NCBI GenBank assembly: GCA_050249455.1
Contig: JBFWQM010000166.1
Location: forward strand, 1-12,541
DNA: 12,541 bases
Direction: 5' to 3'
DNA from: JBFWQM01 sp050249455
GTDB taxonomy: Bacteria > Pseudomonadota > Alphaproteobacteria > MPNO01 > VGEU01
Shown here: positions 1 through 7,224 of the stretch, piece after piece
How positions within the stretch are numbered: position 1 is the first letter of the stretch
Layout of the letters: each line of letters begins with the position of its first letter
Made by a program: the position numbers and the translations under genes
Notes under the pieces: model-generated
Databases searched by the model: none
What the model saw: only the letters and a program-made list of their open reading frames with translations
What the model was told of the DNA's origin: nothing

Positions 1-107
1 TTGTCCACCATCAGGAACGGGTAGCGATGCGGGATCAGCCGCATCACCGTCTCGATGTCGATGTCTTCCACCTGAAGGGAGGCGCTGGGCGCGATGTCGG
101 CCGTCAT
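1..107 (-). CDS. fabZ: 3-hydroxyacyl-ACP dehydratase FabZ, N-terminal fragment (runs off left edge)
   Basis: Only the first 35 codons are in the window. FabZ is the cytoplasmic hotdog-fold enzyme that dehydrates 3-hydroxyacyl-ACP in fatty-acid elongation. It draws on the same 3-hydroxyacyl-ACP pool that LpxD uses for lipid A. The translated fragment starts MTADIAPSASLQVEDID and contains IPHRYPFLMVD at about residues 25-35, the hallmark N-terminal FabZ motif with its conserved HRYPFL core. The ATG at 107-105 overlaps the TGA of lpxD (106-104) as ATGA, so translation is probably coupled. The position directly after lpxD matches the usual lpxD-fabZ-lpxA order. The catalytic residues lie outside the window. 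The identification is firm from the motif and context; completeness cannot be judged. Confidence 0.93.
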   Translation of the reverse strand, partial: MTADIAPSASLQVEDIDIETVMRLIPHRYPFLMVD

Positions 108-1123
108 TGCTCCTTCTTCTCCGCGAGACGACGCAAGACATGGTATTGGCGCAGGTACACCGGCAAGGGAACCGCCGGCGAGCCGCTGACCGTCATGCCA
201 GCCGGGACGTCCTTGGCAACGCCGCACTGCGGGCCCAGGCGCGCCCCGTCACCGATGTTGAGGTGGCCGGAGATGCCGCCCTGGCCGCCGACGATGACGT
301 AGTTGCCCATCCGGGTGCTGCCTGACACCCCGGTCTGCGCCACCAGGATGCAGCCACGCCCCAGTTGGACGTTGTGCCCGATCTGCACAAGATTATCAAT
401 CTTGCAGCCGTCGCCGATGACTGTGTCCGGGCCGGCGCCGCGGTCGATGGTGGCGTTGGCGCCGATCTCCACGTCGTCGCCGATGACGACCCGGCCGAGC
501 TGGGGGATCTTGAGGTGAACCGCGTCGAGCGCGTAGCCGAAGCCGTCCTCGCCGATGCGCGCGCCGGCATAGATGCGCGCCCGCCGCCCGACGATGCAAT
601 AGGCCAGCGACACGTGGGCGCCGATCGCGGACTCCTCGCCGATTGTCACGCCGCGGGCGATCACGGCGTGCGGACCGATCCGCGACCGCGGCCCGATCAC
701 CACGTCCGGGCCGATCACCGCGTGGTCGCCGATGGTCGTGCCGGCCCCGATCTGCGCGCTGGGGTCGACCGTCGCGGTGGCCGCCACGCCGCTCCATTGC
801 CAAATGTCGGGGTAGAACAGCCGCGCCGCCAGGGCGTAGGCGTGATAGGGCTTCTCGGACAGGATGAGCGCCATCCCGGCGGGCGCCTGCGCTGCATGCT
901 GCGGATGCACGAGGCAGGCCCCGGCGCGGCTGGCGCGGAACGCCGCGACGTACTTCTTGTTGTCCAGGAAGCTGACGTGATCGGCCGTCGCGGTGTCGAG
1001 CGGCGCGACGTCGGCGATCATGCGGCCGGCATGATCGGGATCGTGCACCTGCGCCTGGCAGGCCTCGGCGATCCGTGAGACCGGGAACGGACCCTCGACG
1101 CGATAGAAGCGGGGGTCAGCCAC
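104..1123 (-). CDS. lpxD: UDP-3-O-(3-hydroxyacyl)glucosamine N-acyltransferase LpxD
   Basis: LpxD transfers a 3-hydroxyacyl chain from ACP to the 2-amino group of UDP-3-O-acylglucosamine, the third step of lipid A synthesis, in the cytoplasm. The 339-residue product has an N-terminal uridine-binding-type domain (about 1-110). A left-handed beta-helix of hexapeptide repeats follows (about 113-310, with many IG-x-x-x-x units such as AQIGAG, TTIGDH and VVIGPR). A basic helical C-terminus (PVYLRQYHVLRRLAEKKEQ) ends the protein. The active-site His is H250 in NLVQIGHNVQLG, and GEDGFGYA at about 191-198 is also typical. The start is GTG at 1123. It sits 7 bases after GGTGAGG (1131-1137), which overlaps the ompH stop codon, so it is probably coupled to ompH. 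Length matches the family (about 340). The stop overlaps fabZ by 4 bases. Confidence 0.97.
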   Translation of the reverse strand: MADPRFYRVEGPFPVSRIAEACQAQVHDPDHAGRMIADVAPLDTATADHVSFLDNKKYVAAFRASRAGACLVHPQHAAQAPAGMALILSEKPYHAYALAARLFYPDIWQWSGVAATATVDPSAQIGAGTTIGDHAVIGPDVVIGPRSRIGPHAVIARGVTIGEESAIGAHVSLAYCIVGRRARIYAGARIGEDGFGYALDAVHLKIPQLGRVVIGDDVEIGANATIDRGAGPDTVIGDGCKIDNLVQIGHNVQLGRGCILVAQTGVSGSTRMGNYVIVGGQGGISGHLNIGDGARLGPQCGVAKDVPAGMTVSGSPAVPLPVYLRQYHVLRRLAEKKEQ

Positions 1124-1130
1124 GGGGCGG

Positions 1131-1137
1131 CCTCACC
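1131..1137 (-). promoter_or_regulatory. Ribosome binding site supporting the GTG start of lpxD
   Basis: On the minus strand GGTGAGG lies 7 bases before the GTG at 1123 and contains the ompH TGA stop. It supports GTG as the lpxD start, since no ATG is available at this point. It also implies that ribosomes ending ompH can reinitiate on lpxD. Confidence 0.6.
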
Positions 1138-1714
1138 GCTTTTCGAGCGATTTCTCGTCGGGGAGCCGGACCCGCACCGAGGCGAGCTGCTTGTTCAGGC
1201 GGCCGAGCGCCTCGTCGGTAATGTCGAACTCCTTGGTCGACAGGACGACGAACGACTTGGGCAGCAGCACGTTGATCTGGCGCTCCTTGGCCATGTCGGC
1301 GGCGATCTTCAGCAGCGCATTGCGCACCTCGCCCATCGCGTTGGCGAAGGCGACATCGACCCGGCGCTTGTAGGTCTGGACCGCGCGTTGCGCATCGGCG
1401 GCCTGCTTCTCGAAGCCCTTGCGGCGCTCGTTGAACGCTTCCGGCGACAGGACGGTGCGCTGCCGGGCGAGGTCTTGCTCGGCCGCGCGCAGGTCGTTCT
1501 CGCGCTTCTTGACGTCCTTCTCGTAGTCGTCGCGCAGCTTCTCCATCTGTGGCCGGATGCTCTTGGCCGCCGCGGAGTCCTCAAGGATGCGCTGGACGTC
1601 GATGATGCCGATCACCGGGGTCGGCATCTTCTGCTGCGCCTGGACGACGCCGGGCGCGGCGAGCGTGACGGCAACGACAGCCGCGGTGAACAGGGCCTTG
1701 AGGTCACGCATCAT
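1133..1714 (-). CDS. skp: OmpH/Skp-family periplasmic chaperone
   Basis: Skp/OmpH is a trimeric periplasmic chaperone that holds unfolded outer-membrane proteins after Sec export and hands them to the BAM complex. The 193-residue product begins with a signal peptide: MMRDLK, then a hydrophobic stretch, with likely cleavage after VQA at residue 26. The family opening IGIIDVQRILEDSAAAK follows at about 35-51. Next is a long charged, Lys/Arg/Glu/Gln-rich coiled-coil region (about 50-130) that would form the tentacle arms. The tail returns to the beta-rich body (NVLLPKSFVVLSTKEFDITD). Two ATGs are adjacent (1714 and 1711), and either could start the protein. No strong ribosome site is visible, and the gap to the bamA stop is only 7 bases, so coupling to bamA is likely. 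Sequence conservation is low in this family, but the architecture and the place between bamA and lpxD are diagnostic. Confidence 0.92.
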   Translation of the reverse strand: MMRDLKALFTAAVVAVTLAAPGVVQAQQKMPTPVIGIIDVQRILEDSAAAKSIRPQMEKLRDDYEKDVKKRENDLRAAEQDLARQRTVLSPEAFNERRKGFEKQAADAQRAVQTYKRRVDVAFANAMGEVRNALLKIAADMAKERQINVLLPKSFVVLSTKEFDITDEALGRLNKQLASVRVRLPDEKSLEKR

Positions 1715-1721
1715 CTGTCAA

Positions 1722-4016
1722 TCAGAACCTTGTACCAAAGTTGAATCGGATCAGTTCGGTCTCGTCGAAGTCTTCCTTCAGGAGCGGGAAGCCCAGGTCG
1801 AGGCTGATCGGCCCGAACGGCGAGGCCCACGAGAGGCCGGTGCCCGCGGCGGCGCGGAGCGTGCCCGTATCGGTCAGCGCGCCCAGCGACGAATCCGCGT
1901 CGCCGACCGAGCCGGCGTCGAGGAACAGCTTGCCTTTCACCCCGAGCTCGTTGGGCAAGCCGATCGGGAAGGTCATCTCGGCGCTGCCGCGATAGTACCA
2001 GTTGCCGCCCAGCGCGTCGCCGGTTGCCGTGTCGCGCGGTCCGACGCCGGCGTTCGCGAAGCCGCGCAGGTTGACGCCGCCGAGGAAGAACCGGTCGACG
2101 ATCCGCGTGTCCTGCCCGAAGCTGAGGATATAGCCGGCCGACCCGAGCAGGCTCAAGACCACGTCCGACCCCTGGCCGATGCCGATGAAGTGGTTGTAGG
2201 TCAGCCGGTTGCGCAGGTAGTTCGCATCGCCGCCAAGTCCGGCCAGATCGGTATTCCAACGCACGTAGAAGCCCTCGGTCGGCGCGAAGCGGTTGTCGCG
2301 CACGTCGTAGGTCAGGCCGTGGCCGACGGACGAGGTCAGGAACGAGCCTTCCTGCTCCTTGATCGCAAGCGACGCGTCCTGGTCGATGTCGGTCATCTCG
2401 TCCTGGCGCAGCGTGTAGCTCCAGTTCTCGGTCAGCGATTCGCTCAGCCGATAGCCCAGCCGAAGCGATCCGCCGGTGGACACCCGGTCGAACGACGATT
2501 CCCGCTGCAGGTCGGTCGCGGTGCGGAACAGGTCGAAGCCCGCGCTCAGGTTGCGATCCAGGAAATAGGGCTCGGTGAAGCTGAGGTCGAGCTGCGTCTC
2601 GCGCTGGCCCAGCAGGAAGCGCAGGCGCAGGTCCTGCCCGGTGCCGACGAGGTTGCGTTCGCGCAGGGACACGTCGCCCAGGACGCCGGACGTCGTGGAA
2701 AAGCCGGCACCGAACGAGATCTCGCCGGTCGATTTCTCCTGGACCGCGACGTTGACCACGGTTCGGTCCGGCGCAGTGCCGGGGACGTTGTTGATGTCGA
2801 CCTTCTCGAAGTAACCGAGGTTGCGGATGCGCCGCTGGGTGCGCCGCATCTTCGAGGTGTTGAAGGCATCGCCCTCGGAGATCAGGAACTCGCGCCGGAC
2901 CACCTTGTCGAGCGTCCGCACGTTGCCCTGGATGTTGATCCGCTCCACGAAGACGCGTGGACCCTCCTGGATGTTGTAGGTGATGTCGATGCGTCGCGCC
3001 TCGCGGTCGCGCCGGATCTGCGGGCGCACGTCCACGAAGGCGTAGCCGAGATTGCCCACCGCGTCGGTGATCTTGCCGATCGTCGCCTCGACCGCGTCGG
3101 CGTCGTACCAGTCGCCTTCCTTGGTCGTACTCTCATAGCTGAGCTGCGAGGCGTCCAGGTTGGGGATCGCCGAGGTCACGTCGACCTTTCCGAACTTGTA
3201 GCGCTCGCCCTCCTCCAGGGTGAAGGTGATGAAGAATCCGCCGCGGTCGGGCGACAGCTCGGCGATGGCGGAAACGACGCGGAAGTCGGCGAAGCCGTTA
3301 TGGAGGTAGTAGCGGCGCAGCAGCTCGCGGTCGAACGTCAGCCGGTCGGGGTCGTAGCTGTCGGACGAGGAGAACAGGCGGTACCAGGCGGACTCCTTAG
3401 TCTGCACCACGCCGCGCAGATCGCTGTCGCTGAAGAACTTGTTGCCGACGAAGGTGATCTTGCGGATCTCGGTCAGCGTCCCTTCGTTGATCTCGAACAC
3501 GAGGTCGACGCGGTTCTGCTCGAGCTGGATGACCTTGGGGTCCACGGTCGCGGCGAAGCGGCCGTTGCGGCGGTAGAGGTCGATGATGCGCTGGACGTCG
3601 CTCTGCACGCGCGAGCGGGTATAGACGACGCGCGGCCGCAGCTGGACTTCCTGGCGCAGGGTCTCCTCGGTGAGCTTCTTGTTCCCCTCGAAGGCGATGC
3701 GGTTGATGATCGGGTTCTCGACCACCCGGGCGACGATCACCGCGCCGTCGCGCAGCAGGGTCACGTCGCCGAACAGGCCGGTCGCGAACAGGCTCTTCAG
3801 CGACCGGTCGAGGGCGGCCGGATCGAAACGGTCGCCGACCCGGAGCGACATGTAGGAGCGCACCGTCTCGGGATCGATGCGCTGCGTGCCCTCGACCCGG
3901 ATCTCGCTGATCACCGGGTTCGGCTCGCCCTGCTGGGCCATCGCGCGCGGCAGGCTCGCGGCGAAGACGGCTGCCAGCAGAACGGCAGCGCCGCAAATCT
4001 TGAGAGTCTTGAACAC
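1722..4016 (-). CDS. bamA: Outer membrane protein assembly factor BamA (Omp85)
   Basis: BamA is the core of the BAM complex, which inserts beta-barrel proteins into the outer membrane. The product has 764 residues. A signal peptide (cleavage probably after AMA, residue 27) is followed by five POTRA domains filling about residues 34-430. Recognisable starts are ISEIRVEGTQRI, INRIAFEGNKKL, IRKITFVGNKFF, YKFGKVDVTSAI and VERINIQGNVRT. The C-terminal 16-strand barrel contains the family's loop-6 motif as NLRGF (R651-G652-F653). The protein ends in FNFGTRF, an aromatic-terminated beta-signal. The start is GTG at 4016, with AGGGGG four bases upstream (4021-4026). It lies 29 bases after rseP and 7 bases before ompH. 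Length is slightly below the E. coli protein (about 810). Everything expected is present and nothing looks truncated. Confidence 0.98.
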   Translation of the reverse strand: MFKTLKICGAAVLLAAVFAASLPRAMAQQGEPNPVISEIRVEGTQRIDPETVRSYMSLRVGDRFDPAALDRSLKSLFATGLFGDVTLLRDGAVIVARVVENPIINRIAFEGNKKLTEETLRQEVQLRPRVVYTRSRVQSDVQRIIDLYRRNGRFAATVDPKVIQLEQNRVDLVFEINEGTLTEIRKITFVGNKFFSDSDLRGVVQTKESAWYRLFSSSDSYDPDRLTFDRELLRRYYLHNGFADFRVVSAIAELSPDRGGFFITFTLEEGERYKFGKVDVTSAIPNLDASQLSYESTTKEGDWYDADAVEATIGKITDAVGNLGYAFVDVRPQIRRDREARRIDITYNIQEGPRVFVERINIQGNVRTLDKVVRREFLISEGDAFNTSKMRRTQRRIRNLGYFEKVDINNVPGTAPDRTVVNVAVQEKSTGEISFGAGFSTTSGVLGDVSLRERNLVGTGQDLRLRFLLGQRETQLDLSFTEPYFLDRNLSAGFDLFRTATDLQRESSFDRVSTGGSLRLGYRLSESLTENWSYTLRQDEMTDIDQDASLAIKEQEGSFLTSSVGHGLTYDVRDNRFAPTEGFYVRWNTDLAGLGGDANYLRNRLTYNHFIGIGQGSDVVLSLLGSAGYILSFGQDTRIVDRFFLGGVNLRGFANAGVGPRDTATGDALGGNWYYRGSAEMTFPIGLPNELGVKGKLFLDAGSVGDADSSLGALTDTGTLRAAAGTGLSWASPFGPISLDLGFPLLKEDFDETELIRFNFGTRF

Positions 4017-4020
4017 GTCG

Positions 4021-4026
4021 CCCCCT
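4021..4026 (-). promoter_or_regulatory. Ribosome binding site supporting the GTG start of bamA
   Basis: Minus-strand AGGGGG lies 4 bases before the GTG at 4016, in the 29-base rseP-bamA gap. It fixes the start just ahead of a classical signal peptide (MFKTLKICGAAVLLAAV). The spacing is a little short but usable. Confidence 0.6.
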
Positions 4027-4045
4027 ATTTTCTTCTATCGGACGG

Positions 4046-5188
4046 TCAGGTGACGAGACCGGCAAAGAAATCGAACACGCGCAGGTGTACGAGATCGTTC
4101 CAAGTCGCGAACAGCATCAGGGTCAGCACCAGCGCCAGACCGATCCGGAAGCCGTACTCGCGCGCACGCTCGCCGATCGGCCGGCCCCGGATCCATTCCA
4201 TCGCATAGAACATCAGATGGCCGCCGTCGAGCATCGGAACTGGAAACAGGTTGATGAGCCCCAGATTGACCGACAGGAGCGCGGCGAACATCACGAGGCT
4301 GACGAGGCCGGTTTCCGCCACGTCGCCCGACATCTGCGCGATGCGGATCGGCCCGCCGAGCTCCTGGGCCGTGCGCGTCCCGGCGATGATCTGGCCCAGC
4401 GCGTCGAAGATGCTGACGGTCAGCGTCATCGTCTCGCCGGTCGCGTACCAGAGGGCGCTCAGCGGGTCGTAGCGGACCAGCTTGGTGTCCTGGGTCGAGC
4501 GCGTGATCCCGAGCCGGCCGATCGTCTGGACGTTGCCGAAGCGGTCGGTGACCTCCACCGTGTCCGGCAGGATCGACACGGTCCGCGGGGCGCCGCCGCG
4601 CTCGATGGTGATATCCATCTGGCGGCCGGGGGCAAGCTGGACGATGCGCTGGATCTGCTCGAAGCGGCCGATCTCGGTGCCGTTGATCCGCACGATCAGG
4701 TCGCCCGGCTGCAGCCCGGCCCGGGCCGCGGCGCTGTCCTCCACCACCGTGCCGATCTGGGCCGGCGTGTGCGGCTGGCCGACAACGACGTAGGTGCCGG
4801 CCAGCAGCACGATCGCGAACAGAAAGTTGGCGATCGGCCCGGCGGCGACGATTGCCGAGCGCTGGCCGACCGTCTTGGTCTGGAACGAGACGGCCTCGTC
4901 CTGCGCCGTCATCGGCACCAGCGGCCCTTCGGACGAGGGTGCCGCCGGCTCCATCTCGCCGAACATCTTGACGTAGCCGCCGATCGGGATAGCGCTGAAC
5001 TTCCAGCGCGTGTCGTGCCGGTCGTTCCAGCCGAACAGCTCCGGACCGAACCCGATCGAGAACACCTCCACCCGCACGCCGCAGCGGCGCGCGACCAGAT
5101 AGTGACCGAGCTCGTGCACGAACACGAGCACCGTCAGCACGACCAGGAAGGGGACCAGGTATTGCCAGATGCCGTAGATGATTTCCAT
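4046..5188 (-). CDS. rseP: Site-2 intramembrane zinc metalloprotease RseP (MmpA-type)
   Basis: RseP-family proteases cut membrane-embedded substrates, such as anti-sigma factors, signal-peptide remnants or, in Caulobacter (MmpA), the polarity factor PodJ. The 380-residue product has the zinc motif HELGH at 25-29 in the first membrane segment (about 9-32). GPIANF (117-122) starts a second segment. One periplasmic PDZ domain follows (about 140-205, including AARAGLQPGDLIVRING). NLFPVPMLDGG (313-323) supplies the third zinc ligand, D321. A last membrane helix lies at about 346-362. E. coli RseP has two PDZ domains and about 450 residues; the single-PDZ form is usual in Alphaproteobacteria. The ATG at 5188 is 18 bases past the dxr stop, with only a weak AGG upstream. 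Its place between dxr and bamA is conserved. The substrate cannot be told from sequence. Confidence 0.96.
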   Translation of the reverse strand: MEIIYGIWQYLVPFLVVLTVLVFVHELGHYLVARRCGVRVEVFSIGFGPELFGWNDRHDTRWKFSAIPIGGYVKMFGEMEPAAPSSEGPLVPMTAQDEAVSFQTKTVGQRSAIVAAGPIANFLFAIVLLAGTYVVVGQPHTPAQIGTVVEDSAAARAGLQPGDLIVRINGTEIGRFEQIQRIVQLAPGRQMDITIERGGAPRTVSILPDTVEVTDRFGNVQTIGRLGITRSTQDTKLVRYDPLSALWYATGETMTLTVSIFDALGQIIAGTRTAQELGGPIRIAQMSGDVAETGLVSLVMFAALLSVNLGLINLFPVPMLDGGHLMFYAMEWIRGRPIGERAREYGFRIGLALVLTLMLFATWNDLVHLRVFDFFAGLVT

Positions 5189-5206
5189 GACGCGGACGCT
5201 ACCTGT

Positions 5207-6403
5207 TCAGGCGTTGACCGCCGCACGCACCATGCCGGCGCGCGCCACGGCGCGGGCCTGCCGGTCGATGGCGATGACATCCTCGAGCGAGTTCATGGCG
5301 AGATTGGGGACGAACTCCAGTGTGTGCTCGACCAGCCGGGGGATGTCGAGGAAGCCGATCTGGCGATCGAGGAAGGCGTGCACCGCCACCTCGTTGGCCG
5401 CGTTCAGGATGGTCGGCGCGACGCCGCCGGCGCGCAGCGCCTCGCGCGCCAGCCGGATCGCGGGGAACCGCACCGGGTCAGGGGCGCGGAACGTGAGCTG
5501 GCCGATCCGCGCCAAGTCGAGCCGCTGCGCCGGCGTCGGCATGCGGTCGGGCCACGCCAGCGTGTAGGCGATCGGCGTGCGCATGTCCGGGCTGCCGAGC
5601 TGCGCCAGCACCGAGCCGTCGACATAGCTGACCATGCTGTGGATGATCGACTGCGGGTGCACCAGGATGTCGATCCGGTCGTCGGGCATCTCGAACAGGT
5701 AGTGGGCCTCGATCAGCTCCAAGCCCTTGTTCATCATGGTCGCCGAGTCGACCGAGATCTTGGCCCCCATGCTCCAGTTGGGATGCGCGACTGCCTGCTG
5801 CGGCGTGACGCCGGCCATCGCGTCGCGCTCGACGTCGAGGAAGGGGCCGCCCGAGGCGGTCAGGATGATCCGCTCCACCCGGTCGCGGTGCTCGTGGTCG
5901 AGCACCTGGTAGATGGCGTTGTGCTCTGAATCGACCGGCAGGAGCCGCGCCCCGTGGCTGGAAACCTCGCGCAGGAACAAGTCGCCCGCGCACACCAGGC
6001 ACTCCTTGTTGGCCAGCGCCACGATGGCCCCGCGCCGCGCCGCCGCCAATGTCGGCTCCAGCCCGGCCGCGCCGACGATGGCCGCCATCACCCAGTCGGC
6101 CGGCAGGCTCGCCGCCTCGATCAGCGCCTGTGGCCCGGCGCCGGCGCGCACGCCGCTGGCGCCGAGCGCCCGCTTGAGGGCGGCATATTTCGTCTCGTCG
6201 GCGACCACCGCCATCTTCGCGCCCAGTCGGATCGCCTGATCGGCGAGCATCTCGACGCTGCCGTTGGCGGTCAGCGCCTCGACGGCGAAGCGCTCCCGAT
6301 CGCGCTCGATCAGGTCGACGGTGTTGCAGCCGATGGACCCGGTCGAGCCCAGGATGGTGACGCGGCGCGGCTGGCCCGCGGTAACGGTGGTCTGCTGCGT
6401 CAC
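5207..6403 (-). CDS. dxr: 1-deoxy-D-xylulose 5-phosphate reductoisomerase
   Basis: Dxr converts DXP to 2-C-methyl-D-erythritol 4-phosphate with NADPH and a divalent metal, the committed step of the MEP isoprenoid pathway. The reading frame is open further upstream, but the family N-terminus fixes the start at GTG 6403 (MTQQTTVTAGQPRRVTILG). This gives 398 residues, the usual length. The NADPH loop GSTGSIG is at 19-25. The metal and substrate residues lie in VDSEHNAIY (D158, E160), TASGGPF (182-188) and SVDSATMMNKGLELIEA (E229 as metal ligand). HPQSIIHSMV, QLGSPDMRTPIAY and a helical C-terminal domain follow. The GTG overlaps the cdsA stop as GTGA. AGGGGG lies 9 bases upstream (6413-6418) inside cdsA. 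The isoprenoid product ultimately feeds UppS, encoded two genes upstream. Confidence 0.97.
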   Translation of the reverse strand: MTQQTTVTAGQPRRVTILGSTGSIGCNTVDLIERDRERFAVEALTANGSVEMLADQAIRLGAKMAVVADETKYAALKRALGASGVRAGAGPQALIEAASLPADWVMAAIVGAAGLEPTLAAARRGAIVALANKECLVCAGDLFLREVSSHGARLLPVDSEHNAIYQVLDHEHRDRVERIILTASGGPFLDVERDAMAGVTPQQAVAHPNWSMGAKISVDSATMMNKGLELIEAHYLFEMPDDRIDILVHPQSIIHSMVSYVDGSVLAQLGSPDMRTPIAYTLAWPDRMPTPAQRLDLARIGQLTFRAPDPVRFPAIRLAREALRAGGVAPTILNAANEVAVHAFLDRQIGFLDIPRLVEHTLEFVPNLAMNSLEDVIAIDRQARAVARAGMVRAAVNA

Positions 6404-7224
6404 GCTCCGAAACCCCCTGTCATGGTGACGATGAGGATGGCCAGGACCGGCGTCGTGATCACGAAGCCGTCGGTGCGGTCGAGCACCCCGCCATGGCCCG
6501 GTATCAGGTTGCTCGAGTCCTTCACGCCATAGCGGCGCTTGACTACGGATACCGCGAGATCGCCGGCCTGCGCCAGCACCGCGAGCACGATGGCGAGGAA
6601 AGCAAGCTTCCAGGCCGCCGCGATATGCCAGATCTGGCTGCCGGTCCAACCCCAGGCGGCGGCGCAGACCATGCCGCCGGCAAGCCCGGACCAGGTCTTG
6701 CGCGGACTGATCACCGGCGCCAGGCGGGGGCCGCCGACGGTTCGCCCCACCGCGTAGCCGCCCAGGTCGGTGGCGCAGACCACGCCGACCAGCCACAGCA
6801 GCCCCGCCGTGCCGACCGCCGGCTCCAGCCGCAGCCAGATGATCGTGGTCGCCACCGGCCCGATCACCAGCATGCCGAACGCCGTCCACAGCGGCTGCGA
6901 CCGCCCCGCGAGGCCGGCCGCCACGAAGACGGCCACCGCCGCGACGAGGACGATCCACAGCGCCACGTCGGGCCGGCCGAGCGCCGCCGCAACGACGACC
7001 GCCACGCCGGCGGCCGCCATCGCATAGCCGGGCGCGCCGAACCGGCCGCCGTTGCAGATACGCTCCCACTCCCACGCCATCAGGAGGACGGTGCCGGCGA
7101 CCAGCCCCTGGAACAGCGCCCCGCCGATGACCACGGCTGCGACGGCCACGGGTGCGAGCACCAGGCCCGAAGCCGCCCGCAGCTTGAGCTCGCGGGACGC
7201 CCAGCTAGCCACCGGCCGCGCCAT
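6400..7224 (-). CDS. cdsA: Phosphatidate cytidylyltransferase (CDP-diglyceride synthase)
   Basis: CdsA makes CDP-diacylglycerol from phosphatidic acid and CTP at the inner membrane, the branch point to all phospholipids. The 274-residue product is mostly hydrophobic, with about seven to eight membrane segments beginning near residue 20. The C-terminal part carries the full family signature at about 226-252: SVVKRRYGVKD, then LIPGHGG, then DRTD. It includes the conserved Lys-Asp, His-Gly-Gly and Asp-Arg-x-Asp residues. The upstream acidic site ATDLGGYAVGR and SPRKTWSG are also typical. The ATG at 7224 lies 20 bases inside the end of uppS. A GTG four codons later is an alternative, and the ribosome site is weak (GGGAA), so the exact start is less sure than the identity. 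The stop overlaps dxr by 4 bases. Confidence 0.96.
   Translation of the reverse strand: MARPVASWASRELKLRAASGLVLAPVAVAAVVIGGALFQGLVAGTVLLMAWEWERICNGGRFGAPGYAMAAAGVAVVVAAALGRPDVALWIVLVAAVAVFVAAGLAGRSQPLWTAFGMLVIGPVATTIIWLRLEPAVGTAGLLWLVGVVCATDLGGYAVGRTVGGPRLAPVISPRKTWSGLAGGMVCAAAWGWTGSQIWHIAAAWKLAFLAIVLAVLAQAGDLAVSVVKRRYGVKDSSNLIPGHGGVLDRTDGFVITTPVLAILIVTMTGGFGA
6413..6418 (-). promoter_or_regulatory. Ribosome binding site for dxr inside the cdsA 3' end
   Basis: Minus-strand AGGGGG ends 9 bases before the dxr GTG and is read as part of the last codons of cdsA (the TGG of MTGGFGA). Together with the GTGA overlap, it supports the short 398-residue Dxr over the longer open frame that runs back through cdsA. 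Confidence 0.55.

Noticed and set aside
1557..4208. 883-codon open frame on the plus strand opposite bamA
   Set aside because: It is a shadow of bamA. In very GC-rich DNA the antisense frame rarely meets stops. The translation is Arg/Ala/Val/Asp-rich with no recognisable domain, while the minus strand carries complete BamA and OmpH.
4085..5929. 614-codon open frame on the plus strand opposite rseP and dxr
   Set aside because: Composition artefact antisense to two well-recognised genes. The product is His/Asp/Arg/Ala-rich with no family motif.
6404..7075. N-terminal extension of the dxr frame through cdsA
   Set aside because: Low-complexity Arg/Gly/Ala sequence in the wrong frame over cdsA. 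The Dxr family starts just before VTILGSTGSIG.
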